The notes beneath the pieces were generated by a model that saw only the letters and a list, made by a program, of their open reading frames with translations, was not told the DNA's origin and did no database searches. Below, one piece after another: positions 52,101 to 61,945 of a DNA stretch of 64,000 nt (position 1 is its first letter; each line of letters starts with the position of its first letter). Made by a program: the position numbers and the translations under genes. The stretch comes from Cafeteria roenbergensis (Eukaryota; Sar; Bigyra; Bicosoecida; Cafeteriaceae), in assembly GCA_008330645.1 (NCBI GenBank), contig VLTN01000009.1, positions 248,001 through 312,000 of the forward strand, given 5' to 3'.

Positions 52101-55100
52101 CGTGTCCTTGACTCCTCCAGTCGGCTTGGGCGACGAGGCCATCTTGGACACGCTGGGGCTGGGCGAAAGCGGCTTACGGCTTGTAGCAGCCTGTGAAGAG
52201 ATCGCGACCTTGGCCGGCGACGCCTTGGCTCCCGCCGCGGAGGTCTTTCCCGCTGGGCGGGACGGCTTCGACACGGGGCTCGCGCCGCTCACAGCGGTCG
52301 GCGACTTTTTGACCCATGAGGGGCTCGACTTGGCCGCGTTCGCAGCGGGGGAAGCCTTCTTGGCCACACCGGACCCGGGCTTGGAGGGCTTGCTGGTCGA
52401 GGGCGACGAGGGCGACGCAGCCCCCGCCTTGGCCGGCTTGGGCGTCAAGGAAGGCTTCGTTGCTTTTGCAGCCGCCAATGCCTTGACGGCAGCCGAGCTC
52501 GCAGGCTTCGGGGAGCCGTCGGATTGGCTCGCAGCGCTCGCTGGCCGAGCCAGCTTGGCCGCCGAGGGCGAGCCAGACGCCTTGTTGCCAGTCGCCGGCT
52601 TTTGCGGGCTAGCCTTCGAGGCGGCCGGCTTCGATGCGGCTCCTGCCTGAGGGGAGGGCTTGTCCGTGGCACCTGCCTTGGCTGCAGAGGGCTTGGAGGC
52701 CCTCACTGTAGGCGACGAAAGCTTGCCACCACCTAGCTTTGCAGGGGATGGTTTGTCCGATGCCTGCTTGCCTGCTTCGGGCTTCCTTGGAGTGACCGAC
52801 TTGGGCGAGGATGGCTTGGCTGCCTCAGCCTGGTTTGCCGACGGCTTGGCAGCATCCGGCTTGGGCGAGGACGGCTTGGCCGAGGTGGGCTTTGCCACCG
52901 AGGGCTTGGCTGGCGAGGACGGCTTGGCGGAGGTGGGCTTGGCCGCCGAGGGCTTGGCAGCATCCGGCTTGGGCGAGGACGGCTTGGCGGAGGCGGGCTT
53001 GGCCGCCGAGGGCTTGGCAGCATCCGGTTTGGGCGAGGACGGCTTGGCGGAGGCGGGCTTGGCCGCCGAGGGCTTGGCAGCATCCGGTTTGGGCGAGGAC
53101 GGCTTGGCGGAGGCGGGCTTTGCCGCCGAGGGCTTGGCTGGCGAGGACGGCTTGGCGGAGGTGGGCTTCGCCGCCGAGGGCTTGACTGGCTTGGGTGTCG
53201 TCGGCTTGGCAGCATCCGGCTTGGGCGAGGACGGCTTGGCGGAGGCGGGCTTTGCCGCCGAGGGCTTGGCTGGCGAGGACGGCTTGGCGGAGGTGGGCTT
53301 GGCCGCCGAGGGCTTGGCAGCATCCGGTTTGGGCGAGGACGGCTTGGCGGAGGCGGGCTTTGCCGCCGAGGGCTTGGCTGGCGAGGACGGCTTCGCGGAG
53401 GTGGGCTTCGCCGCCGAGGGCTTGACTGGCTTGGGTGTCGTCGGCTTGGCAGCATCCGGCTTGGGCGAGGACGGCTTGGCGGAGGTGGGCTTGGCCGCCG
53501 AGGGCTTGGCTGGCGAGGACGGCTTGGCGGAGGTGGGCTTCGCCGCCGAGGGCTTGCCTGGCTTGGGTGTCGTCGGCTTGGAAGCATCCGGCTTGGGCGA
53601 GGACGGCTTGGCGGAGGCGGGCTTTGCCGCCGAGGGCTTGGCTGGCGAGGACGGCTTGGCCGCCGAGGGTTTGGCAGAGGTTGGCTTGGGAACTGCTGGC
53701 TTGGTAGGCGGGGCCCCTCCGGGCTTCGGCGATGCCGGGCGAGACGACGTGGGTGTCGTGGCGCCCGAGCTCGCCCCTGAGCTCGCTGCCGCTGCCGCTG
53801 CTGCCGGCCTCGGCGAATCCATCGGCGACGCGCTGCCGCTGGCTTTGGAGTCCTTGCTCCCAAGCTTCATCGGCGCCTCCACCTTTGCCCGCGCAATCTG
53901 CAGCAGGCCCGCCTTGCTGCCGTTCAGTTCCAAGGCAACGGATCCCTTGCGCTTGGACAAGCCAAGGATATCGTCAACGGAGAGCTCAGCTGACCCCAGC
54001 TCCTTGGGCTCCGCTGCCTCCTTGTAGTGAAGCACCGACACGGTGAACTTCTTGGCGGTGTCGTTCTGGCAGAGCAGCAGCATCGGGACGCGGAAGGACG
54101 GCCACTCGGGCGCGGTGGACCGGCGCTCGGGCGGCGTCTCGAACACGGGCTGGACGTCACCTGAGGCGTTGGCAGCCAAGAACCGGATGCAAGGGTCGGG
54201 GTCAAGCGAGCCCTGGCGGCGCAGGCCCTCTGCCTTCATCTTCACGCGAAGGAAGCCCGCCCCTGCACTGGCCGAATCTGCGATGATGCCCGTCACGCAA
54301 ATGGAGCCGGTCGAACCGCCCTCTCCCTTTTCCCTGTGGATCATTGGCACGCGCAGCGTGAAGGCCGGCGCCGCCACAAGCTTCCGAAGCTTGAACTCAA
54401 TTTCGCCGAGGTACTCTTGCGCCGGAAGGCCCATCTTTGGGGCTCTCTCGTTGTACAGCTCCAGCTTGTACGGGGGGCGCTTCCCGGACACGTACTTGGT
54501 CTTGAGCCCAATCGAAAAGGACGGGTCCTCTGTGCCCCTGCAGCCAGGAAGCACCATGACCGAGCAAGCGGGCGAGCAAGCGGTGTGGGGGTCAGGCAAC
54601 AGGGGGCCGATTCAACGGCCGACATGCAGGGGCACTGGGGCGGGGGGCACCGGCATGCAAGCAGCTGCCTGGAGAATCGCGCTCTCACTTGGCGGCAGTT
54701 TCAGTTCTCTCCGCCAGCTCATAGCCGTCGCCTTTGGACTTGTAGAACTGCGGCAGCAACGGAGCATGAAGCCAAGACCGGGTACGCGCTCGGCTGCGGG
54801 AGGGGGCAGCAGTGACGCGCCCTCCAGAGGCTCAACCCCCAAGCCGCCACGGCGTGCGGCTGCGCAACTGCAGCTGCGCAGCGCCTGTCGTCGCAACCGA
54901 CCGAGCGGCAGCCCCGACTGAAGCAACTCCCCCCACCACAACGAGCTAATGCGCACTCCGCATCCCGCCCTGCCCGAGGTCACGAGGGTGCGCAAGGCAG
55001 CCGCGCCTGGCGACGGCCGGGGCTCTGGTAGGTGGTCATCCAGGCTCACAACGACGAATGGCGCCTTGTCAGCGCCGATGGAGCGTGCGCCCACAGTCAC

Positions 55101-55264
55101 ATAGACCTGCGAGCATTCAGGGGGTCGACAGCGGGACTCGCGCCGGTTTGCCTCCCGCCTGCGGGGTCTCCGCTCGCATCGGCAGTGCGCACGGACGCAA
55201 AGCCGGTCACGGCGCGCGCGAAGCTCGCCTTTGTGCCCGAGGGGATGCCCCCGGGTTCCGCCAT
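46110..55264 (-). CDS. copine-like double-C2 protein with giant low-complexity and coiled-coil tail
   Basis: Four exons, 55193-55264, 55050-55106, 54689-54747 and 46110-54537 (introns 86, 302 and 151 bp), give 2871 residues. The joins rebuild a C2 domain: VYVTVGARSIGADKAPFVV-FYKSKGDGYELAERTETAAK-GTEDPSFSIGLKTKYV (segments), like copine C2A SKSDPFVVLY...GRTEV. A second C2 (about 140-255) has FLRVKMKAEGLRRQG and WPSFRVPMLLLCQND, like copine C2B. The von Willebrand A domain that follows in copines is absent. Instead there is a Lys/Pro/Ser/Ala repeat region (about 345-640), more than 1000 disordered residues, charged helical coiled coils (about 2200-2600) and a Ser/Arg-rich end. Role unknown; membrane tethering through C2 domains is inferred. 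Exon 1 is least certain, because its donor is GTGCGC. Confidence 0.7.
52840..53690. repeat. coding minisatellite, Lys-Pro-Ser-Ala repeats
   Basis: Tandem, partly shuffled units of about 57-60 bp and sub-units. On the minus strand they encode permutations of KPSAAKPASAKPSSPKPDA. Longer blocks recur (about 53101-53220 and 53341-53460 are nearly identical, 240 bp apart), showing that higher-order units were also duplicated. Confidence 0.9.
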
Positions 55265-55556
55265 GACCGAGCTACCCCCAACTCGAGCTGCGCGGCTTGC
55301 AACACAGCGGGGCTTGCGGGCGGGGGCAGTGGGGGGCGCACGCTCGCGAGCAAGCCTGGCCCGGATAGTTGTGGACATGCAGATCGCCAGCTCTGCCGAG
55401 CGGTGGACGGACTCCGCGCTGGCCCGCCGAACCCGCGAAGCGGCTCGGAGGAGCACGCGCGAGAGCCGGAGTGCACGTGACAGCAGCCCCGACAAGGAGC
55501 CTGAAGGGGTGGGCTGGAGTCGCGCAGCTCGCCAGCAGCTGTCCGCTTCCGCCGGC
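55265..55556. promoter_or_regulatory. divergent promoter between double-C2 and CLPTM1 genes
   Basis: 292 bp between the assumed start codons. The CLPTM1 frame stays open upstream through this interval, so its 5' end could be longer, but the added residues are basic and low complexity and would place the first membrane helix far from the N-terminus. Confidence 0.5.
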
Positions 55557-57395
55557 ATGAGCGCGACCACTATTGTCAGCGCGGCGGGCGCACTGCTGTT
55601 TGCCTACTGCTTCTGGAACATCGCCAGCCTCGTGAACCCGCCGATTGGCCCTCTGGTCGACCCGGCAACGGGGCAGGACCTCCCGACCCTCCGGCCTCTT
55701 TGGCCGCAGGGCGCCCAGGTTCGCGTGGTGGCGGAGCTTGCGCTGCCCTCGCAGCCCCGGACGAGGAAACACAACCCTCTGCTGACTCTCATCGACAGCG
55801 CCGTGCCGTTCGACACGACCACCGGCATGGTGGAGAAACACGTGCGCCTGTGCTCGGCCGAGGGCTTCCGGCAGCTAGGCGCCTGCCATCTCGACAACGG
55901 CATAGCGGAGGGCAGCCTCGCTCCACCTACGCGGTCCCGCGTCACCGCCGAGCATAGGAAGCAAGTCCGGCACCTGGCGAAGGCGTTGCAGCGTGGCTCG
56001 CCGGTGGAGGCCCGCGTTTCGCTGCGGCTGGACGCGGGCGACGCCTCCGCGGCTGGAGTGCCTGCGCCGCTCACCGCCCTCGAGGCGGCTGGCGGCCCGG
56101 TGCAGATGGTCCGCGACCGGGTCTTTGAGCCCCAGGCTCGCCGGTCGTTCCTCCTCACGGGCCGCAGCTCCAAGGAGGAGGCCGACGCGGCAGAGGTCAA
56201 GGCGGCCATTGCAGCTCAGCCGTGGATGCCACGTCCCGCATTTCCGTCGGCGCACTTCGTGTCCGCGCTGGACGTTAGCGTGGTGTGCGACCACACAGTC
56301 TACCCTGCCTTGGGCGTGCCGCCCCAGCTGCTCCCATCGATGACGCCTGTGCGAGAAATGGGCGTCTACGCGCCGGCCGTGCTTGCCAACCCGGTGGACC
56401 CGGCCTCGGACAAGTTCGCCCCCCTCAACGGAACCTTCACGACCGTGGGCTTGCACGTCCGGCTTCAGGTCGTGCCCCCGTCGCGCTTTGTCCTCACCAA
56501 CGTCATGTCTGCGTCGCTGCGCTCTCTCGAGGCGTCGTCCTCCGGGTCGATGAAGAAGGAGCTCGACGACGTCAGCAGGCTGGTCACGGAAACGCCCGTA
56601 TGGCTGCTCGCCACCACCATGGCCGTGTCGGTGCTCCACCTCTGGCTCGACACCCTGGCCATCAAGTCGGACATCGAGTTCTGGGCCCAGGCCTCCTCGC
56701 TCAGGGGACTTTCGGTGGCGACGCTCGCCGCGCAGGCCGCCAGCGAGGCCATCATCACGCTCTACCTGTGGGATGAGGGCGCCTCGCTGCTGGTGTTCGG
56801 CCCCAGCGCCGCGTTCGCCGCGATTCAGGTGTGGAAGCTTCTGCGGGCGCTGGGCGTGGAGCTTGACGTCAGGTGGGGCGCCCTGCCCAAGCTGCGGACC
56901 GGCGGGGTGCTGGCGGGCTCAGCCAAGGCGAGCAGGACGAGCGATTACGACACGGTCGCCATTTCGCACGTGGGGCTGGCCATCGCGCCTCTGATCGTGG
57001 GTGGCACGCTCTTCTCCCTACTGTGGCAAGAGCACACCTCGTGGTGGCACTGGGCGCTGCAGACGGCAGTTTCCGTGGTGTACGGCTTGGGCTTTGCAAT
57101 GATGACGCCGCAGCTGTACGTGAACTACAAGCTGCGGAGCGTCGCCGCCCTGAACTGGCAGGCATTGGTGTACCGCACGATCGGGACCTTCATCGACGAT
57201 CTGTTCGCCTTTGTCATTCGCGCGCCTCTCATGCACCGGCTCTCCGTGTTTCGTGATGACGCGGTTTTCTTGGTCTACCTGTACCAGAGGTGGTCCTACC
57301 CCGTGGACGCCTCCCGGAGGGATACCGGGTCCGCGGTGACAGACGCCACGCCGACGCAAGGCCAGCCGAAAGGCTCTGACTCCAACGATGTATAG
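55557..57395 (+). CDS. CLPTM1 family membrane protein (lipid scramblase type)
   Basis: A single exon of 612 residues from ATG 55557, chosen because it puts the first membrane helix at the N-terminus (TIVSAAGALLFAYCFWNIAS). The lumenal half is less conserved. The C-terminal half is diagnostic: WLDTLAIKSDIEFWAQ (human CLPTM1 FDFLAFKNDIQFW), GFAMMTPQLYVNYKLRSVAA, TFIDDLFAFVIRAPLMHRLS and RDDAVFLVYLYQRWSYPVD, all nearly identical to CLPTM1/CLPTM1L. About five or six membrane segments are expected. CLPTM1L scrambles glucosaminyl-phosphatidylinositol across the ER membrane during GPI-anchor synthesis. Whether this protein is closer to CLPTM1 or CLPTM1L cannot be decided here. It ends tail-to-tail with the polymerase gene. 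Confidence 0.9.
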   Translation: MSATTIVSAAGALLFAYCFWNIASLVNPPIGPLVDPATGQDLPTLRPLWPQGAQVRVVAELALPSQPRTRKHNPLLTLIDSAVPFDTTTGMVEKHVRLCSAEGFRQLGACHLDNGIAEGSLAPPTRSRVTAEHRKQVRHLAKALQRGSPVEARVSLRLDAGDASAAGVPAPLTALEAAGGPVQMVRDRVFEPQARRSFLLTGRSSKEEADAAEVKAAIAAQPWMPRPAFPSAHFVSALDVSVVCDHTVYPALGVPPQLLPSMTPVREMGVYAPAVLANPVDPASDKFAPLNGTFTTVGLHVRLQVVPPSRFVLTNVMSASLRSLEASSSGSMKKELDDVSRLVTETPVWLLATTMAVSVLHLWLDTLAIKSDIEFWAQASSLRGLSVATLAAQAASEAIITLYLWDEGASLLVFGPSAAFAAIQVWKLLRALGVELDVRWGALPKLRTGGVLAGSAKASRTSDYDTVAISHVGLAIAPLIVGGTLFSLLWQEHTSWWHWALQTAVSVVYGLGFAMMTPQLYVNYKLRSVAALNWQALVYRTIGTFIDDLFAFVIRAPLMHRLSVFRDDAVFLVYLYQRWSYPVDASRRDTGSAVTDATPTQGQPKGSDSNDV

Positions 57396-57566
57396 GCCCA
57401 CGGCGCGCCTTGCATGGCGGTGCGCGCCCCTGAGCGGGGCGAGACAGGGCGGCGAGCGAAAGACGCAGCTGCGGGCTGCGTGCCACGCCTAGGCGGGGGC
57501 CCGCGAGCGGCGCAGGGCATGCGTGCGCGTGAGAGTTCGTGAAGCCGCCTTCCCATGCAAACCGAG

Positions 57567-57618
57567 ACAGGCGCTTGCGGGGTGATCACACTCACGCTGC
57601 ACAGGCGCTTGCGGGGTG
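57567..57618. repeat. short direct repeat, 18 bp twice
   Basis: ACAGGCGCTTGCGGGGTG occurs at 57567-57584 and 57601-57618, 34 bp apart, just past the polymerase stop codon in its 3' UTR. It looks like a local duplication. Confidence 0.85.
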
Positions 57619-57629
57619 TGAACGAGCGC

Positions 57630-60600
57630 TCACGTTGCCGAATTGCTGCTCGCTGACCCGCCTTGACGCGAGTCCTTGACGAGGCCGGCTGCTTCCTCGA
57701 GCGCCGAGTGCATCTGGTCCACAAAGAAAACGAGCCGTTCGTGCGGCTGCCGGAACTCCAGGCCGAGCTCCTTGAACACGTGGGCCTCCTCCGTGACCAC
57801 CCTTGGCTCGTCATTCCAGCGGTCGCCGGCTGGCCGCTCTCCCTGCAGCACTCGGTTGCACATCGCCCGGTCGCTGAGGTGAAGGCCGAGTACGTCCGCG
57901 TAGCGGCGCAGCGCGCGGTTAAACCGGTTGTTGCCGGTGAAGGCGACAAGGGCGGTTCCTCGCTGACTCCAGTGCCACGACTTGATGTCGATGCGCAGGT
58001 AAGACGGCCCCTCGGACGGCGGTGCCCCTGCTGCGGCCGGGAGCCGAGCGATGCCGCAGTAGAGCTGGGGCTCGTGAAAGCCAGGCGTGGAGCGGTCGGG
58101 ACCGTTGAGCGCGTCGGTGGAGGCCACGTTCGCGCAACTGCTTCCCTGCCTGTGCGGGTGCCGGGCCGGAAAGGTGCTGCTTGAGCGGGAGAGGGAGGCC
58201 TGCTTGCTGATGCGCGTCGAAGGCGACGACGACGAGCTCGTCCTTGGTGCAGCTGCTGCGGCAGCGCATACATTGCCGGAGGAGGGCGCCAGCAGCAATG
58301 CTGCGATCGCCGCTTGCCGCTTGAGTGGGTCCAGCACACGCGCGGTCTCACTGGGAGAAGCAACGCGGGGAGAGTCTGGCGGGACCGCAGGACAGAGTTC
58401 ACCCTCCGAAAGCAGAGGCGAGGCCGCAGTGCCGCCAGTTGCCATCGCGAGAAGATCCGGCGGCCGGGATGGGACGTTGGCGAGCTCCGCCTCGGCATCT
58501 CGTTGCTGCTCGTCGGATGGCAGGCGCACGAGACTGGGCCCTGCGCGACCTTCGCCAGCGCTGGTTTCGGCGGACTCTGCGTCAGGAATCGCCTCCCACT
58601 CGGAGCGAAGGCTGTCTGGGCCAGCGTACCGAAGGCCGGGAAATTCACGCTCCTCGCCATCAGCGTCCATGCACAGCACTGGGCCAGGCAGCTTCAAGTG
58701 CTCCGTCAACAAGCCGCACTCGGGTCGCGACAGCCTGGCAACAAGCGCTGGCACCAGCGCACAGGGCCCGTCCCTGTGGAACAGCAGAATGTCAACATCT
58801 CCAGGCGTTGACTGGCCACGGCGAAACGACCCGCCGATGACAACCTCGATGCCCGGAAACAACAACGCTGCCTGTTCGCGCACTGTTGCCGCCACGCGTT
58901 CTATCAGGGCGCGCGGGTGCCGCGAGAAGGCGGACTTTGCGAATCGCAGTGCTCGAGCCGAGTCGGCCGCGACTCCGAGCGAACGCAGGCTCGCTGGCGG
59001 CAGCGCCAAGAGCGAGGACGCCGAGCGAAATCCTGCGGTCCACAGCTCGACGGCCCGCGAGGGGCCGATTCCGTGCACGTCACGAAAGGCAAGGCGAGCG
59101 GTTGCGTCCTGGCTGGCTTGAGCAAGGTCCCCCCTGGCAATGCGCCCGGTGGTCACAAACTCGGTGACGCGCTCCCGCTGCCGAGCGGTCAGGGCCCCGT
59201 GCCACGGGCGCGTGGCCCACGCAAAGGTGCGCAGCTCGTCGGCCAGCGAGTCGCCTCGAAACGGGCGCGGCCACAGCGCCAGGCGAAACCCGAACGAGTC
59301 GAACGCGTCGCTCTTGAACACGTGCGTGCCGACCCGGGCGCTGGTCGCCACTTTCACGCCCTGGTAGGCCTCTCCAGCCCGGAGCACCTCTCCCGCCAGG
59401 CCAGGGTTGCCGCTGAGCCTCGCCACCAGGCTCCTGGTCTGGGCCGGCGTTGGCAGTACGCTGGCAGCCGCGGGCCGTGGCCGCTTGGCAGCAGGCTGAG
59501 CCTCCGCTGCACCAGAGGCGCCGCTCGCCTCGGGGCCGATCTCGGCGGCGTGGGCACGAGCTGCAACCAGATCCGCGTCGGCTGGACTCAGCCAGGGGTG
59601 AAACGAGTCGATCAGTGAGGCCGCTCGAGTGACCATGCCCGCGCACGCGCTGACGGGCAGCGGAGAGCCGCGCGCGGCAAGCCCAGAGGCAATCCTCCAG
59701 ACGGTCGCAGCGATGCGGCCGCGCACTTCCACCGGGTCGGCGCCCACAAGCAGAGACGAGAGGGGGCCAAAGTCTGCTTCGGGAACGCTCGCCCGAAGTT
59801 GCTCCATGGCCGCCCGCCGCCGGTCGGACGCAGCCAAGCAGGCCTCGCCGATTCCAGCAATCGCGCTCAGATGCGGTGGCAGCACGGGCCGGGTATCCTC
59901 CCCCCCTGCCTGAAGATTAAGAGTGGGGGCATTCTCGCAGGCCGCCAGGCCGGGCTCCTCCTGGGCGCTGTCCCGACCCAGCTCCCCCAGCCTCGTCCGA
60001 AGGGCGGCAGCCAACCGCCAGGCGTGCAGCCCTGGGCTAGGCCAGGCCATCGGCGGCGACGCGCTGCTTGCCCTGGCCCTGTCCCGCGCCTTTCCCGCTG
60101 CTGCAAGCGCGGCCAGCCACGCGGTCGACACAATCGATGCCGTGGCCAGCGCCGCAGCTCCCCCTGGGCCCAGCGCGGGGAGCAGCCAGTCGATAACGTG
60201 CTGCACTGAAGCTTCGTCCGCGATGGCCAAGACGACGCTCGGCGGCTGGCCGCCACGGTGTCCGGTCGCGACACCGTGGTCGTTGCTGGCGTCGCCAGCA
60301 CCATCTCCTGCGCAACCAGCTGCTGCGCTGCCGCCGGGCCTCTCGCCGCCCGTGTCAGAGCCGCCGGCAACCTGCCTGCCCCGCTTCCTTCTCGGTCGGC
60401 CTGCTGCCGCCTCGGTGCCTCCATCCCCTCGAGCTATTTCGGCGGCGATGGAAGTGACCCGCAGCGCCCCTGCGGCAGCGCACGCCTCGCTCCATATGGC
60501 AAGAGACCGGCTTGCGAGTGCGGGCAGGGGGCAAGCCGCGACGACGGCGCCCGCCAGGGGCTTCTCCACGTCCTCGAACTGATCCGGCAGAGGCACCACT

Positions 60601-60743
60601 GACCCCGCGACGCGGTCAGCTGCCCGCTGATGCAAACCTGCGGCTGCATACGCTGTGCAGGGCGCTTCCTCACCGGCGGCGGCAATCGAGGCGGGGCCGG
60701 GCCTTCGCCCAGCGCGCTCGATGTGGCCTCCGCGTTGTCCAGC

Positions 60744-60778
<35 letters not shown>

Positions 60779-61634
60779 ACGTCGCCTGCGGGGTCGGGCC
60801 CTCCCCCCTGGTGGAACCCCTGGCCCGGCGGTCCCGCTGGAGGCGCTCGCGAAGGGCCACAAAGCGCGCGTCGGACGCCAACGCGACATCTGCAACCGAC
60901 TGCGCAGCAGTGCGGCTCAGAGCTGCTTGGGAGGCAAGAAACCGCAGCTCTGCCGCCATGAGGCGCGCCGGTGCGGCGCTCGCGTCCGGCCGGACTCCGG
61001 GTCGCACCGGTTCCCGGTGCGGCGCCAAGGCGGGCGCCCTGGCGACTGTGACCGGATCTTCCGGCTCTAAAATGGAGGGCCGGCTCGGAGCGAGATCCTG
61101 CGCGCGAGGCAGGACCGCACGGGGCGCTGCCTCGGCCGCTCCGCCCGGAGACAGCTTGCTGTGTGCGCCGGTGCCGGCGCTGGGCGGGGCAAGCCGAGCC
61201 TTGAGAAAGGCGTAGCGGCCTTCTTGCAGACCATCGCCCACCCGCTTGCGAAGAATCCGCAGCGCCCATCTGCTCACGGGAGTCGGCCAGTCCAACGCTG
61301 GCGCCTCTGTTGCAGACTGCGCCTTTGGAATGCGCGTTCGCTCCGCTGTCGGGGTCCCGTCCTCCGCCAGCCGGACCCAGTACGCAGGTGCATTTTTTGA
61401 GAGCCATCGCACCACGATCGCGGATCCCTCTGCGGCCGGGGCCACTGTGGCTGTCGTGCGCGACATAAACGGAGCGAGCTGGTGCCGGTGCAGCTGAGGC
61501 CCGGGCCACGCGCCATCGCCCCTGCCGATGTTCACACTGCCGGCAGCGGGGCGCCGAAACACAAGCTCCGTCGCCTTCACGACCCCTGCCTCGGCCTCGT
61601 CCAGGTCAAGCACCAGGAGCTCGAGCTCGGCCAT
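57630..61634 (-). CDS. family X DNA polymerase with FHA-like N-terminus
   Basis: A single continuous frame of 1334 residues from ATG 61634. The C-terminal region is a Pol beta/lambda-type polymerase: helix-hairpin-helix FRDVHGIGPSRAVELW (about 848-863); nucleotidyltransferase motif GGSFRRGQSTPGDVDILL with metal ligands D946 and D948; third Asp D1216 in YLRIDIKSW; thumb motif FTGNNRFNRALR (Pol lambda FTGSAHFNRSMR); and VFKELGLEFRQPHERL as at the Pol lambda end. Low-complexity sequence splits palm and thumb (about 1030-1190). Residues 1-100 look like an FHA domain: NIGRGDG, FMSRTTATV and WLSKNAPAYWV in the right order. No BRCT domain was seen. Role inferred: gap filling in base-excision or end-joining repair, perhaps recruited through phosphothreonine. 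The middle, about 100-750, is Ala-rich and unassigned. Confidence 0.8.
60744..60774. repeat. (CTG/AGC)n microsatellite, polyserine in the polymerase gene
   Basis: About ten triplets encode a serine run (minus strand) in the disordered middle of the family X polymerase. Confidence 0.85.
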
Positions 61635-61945
61635 GGCGACGGCGCAGCTCCCGCGTCGATATCCCCTGGAGCCCGCTCGCCCTCCGGCACCTATCCCGCT
61701 CGCACAAACTGCAGGGGGCACGCGCCGCCGTTCCCGCGTTGCCCGCCGCCGGCCATTCGGCGTGGGGGGCGTGGGCCGCCAATCGCAACCGCGCGGGCGG
61801 CCGACGCCACTATGCGCTGGCTCTGCCCGCGGGCTCTGCCGGCATGGCTGCGAAGGTTGCGACTGGCGACCGGCAGCCGGCCTAGCCCGCCCGCAACAGA
61901 GGCTGTGGGGGCACTCAGCTCGCCCCCGGGGAAGCACCAGTCGCG
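61635..61945. promoter_or_regulatory. divergent promoter between polymerase and TypA genes
   Basis: 311 bp between opposed ATGs. It includes GCCGCCAATCGCAACC, a CCAAT sequence near 61776. No TATA box was seen. Confidence 0.5.

Noticed and set aside
52660-54027. 455-codon frame with GLAASGLGEDGLAEAGF repeats, collagen- or silk-like in appearance
   Set aside because: It is the reverse complement of the KPS/AKP repeat of the double-C2 gene, whose frame is continuous with conserved C2 domains.
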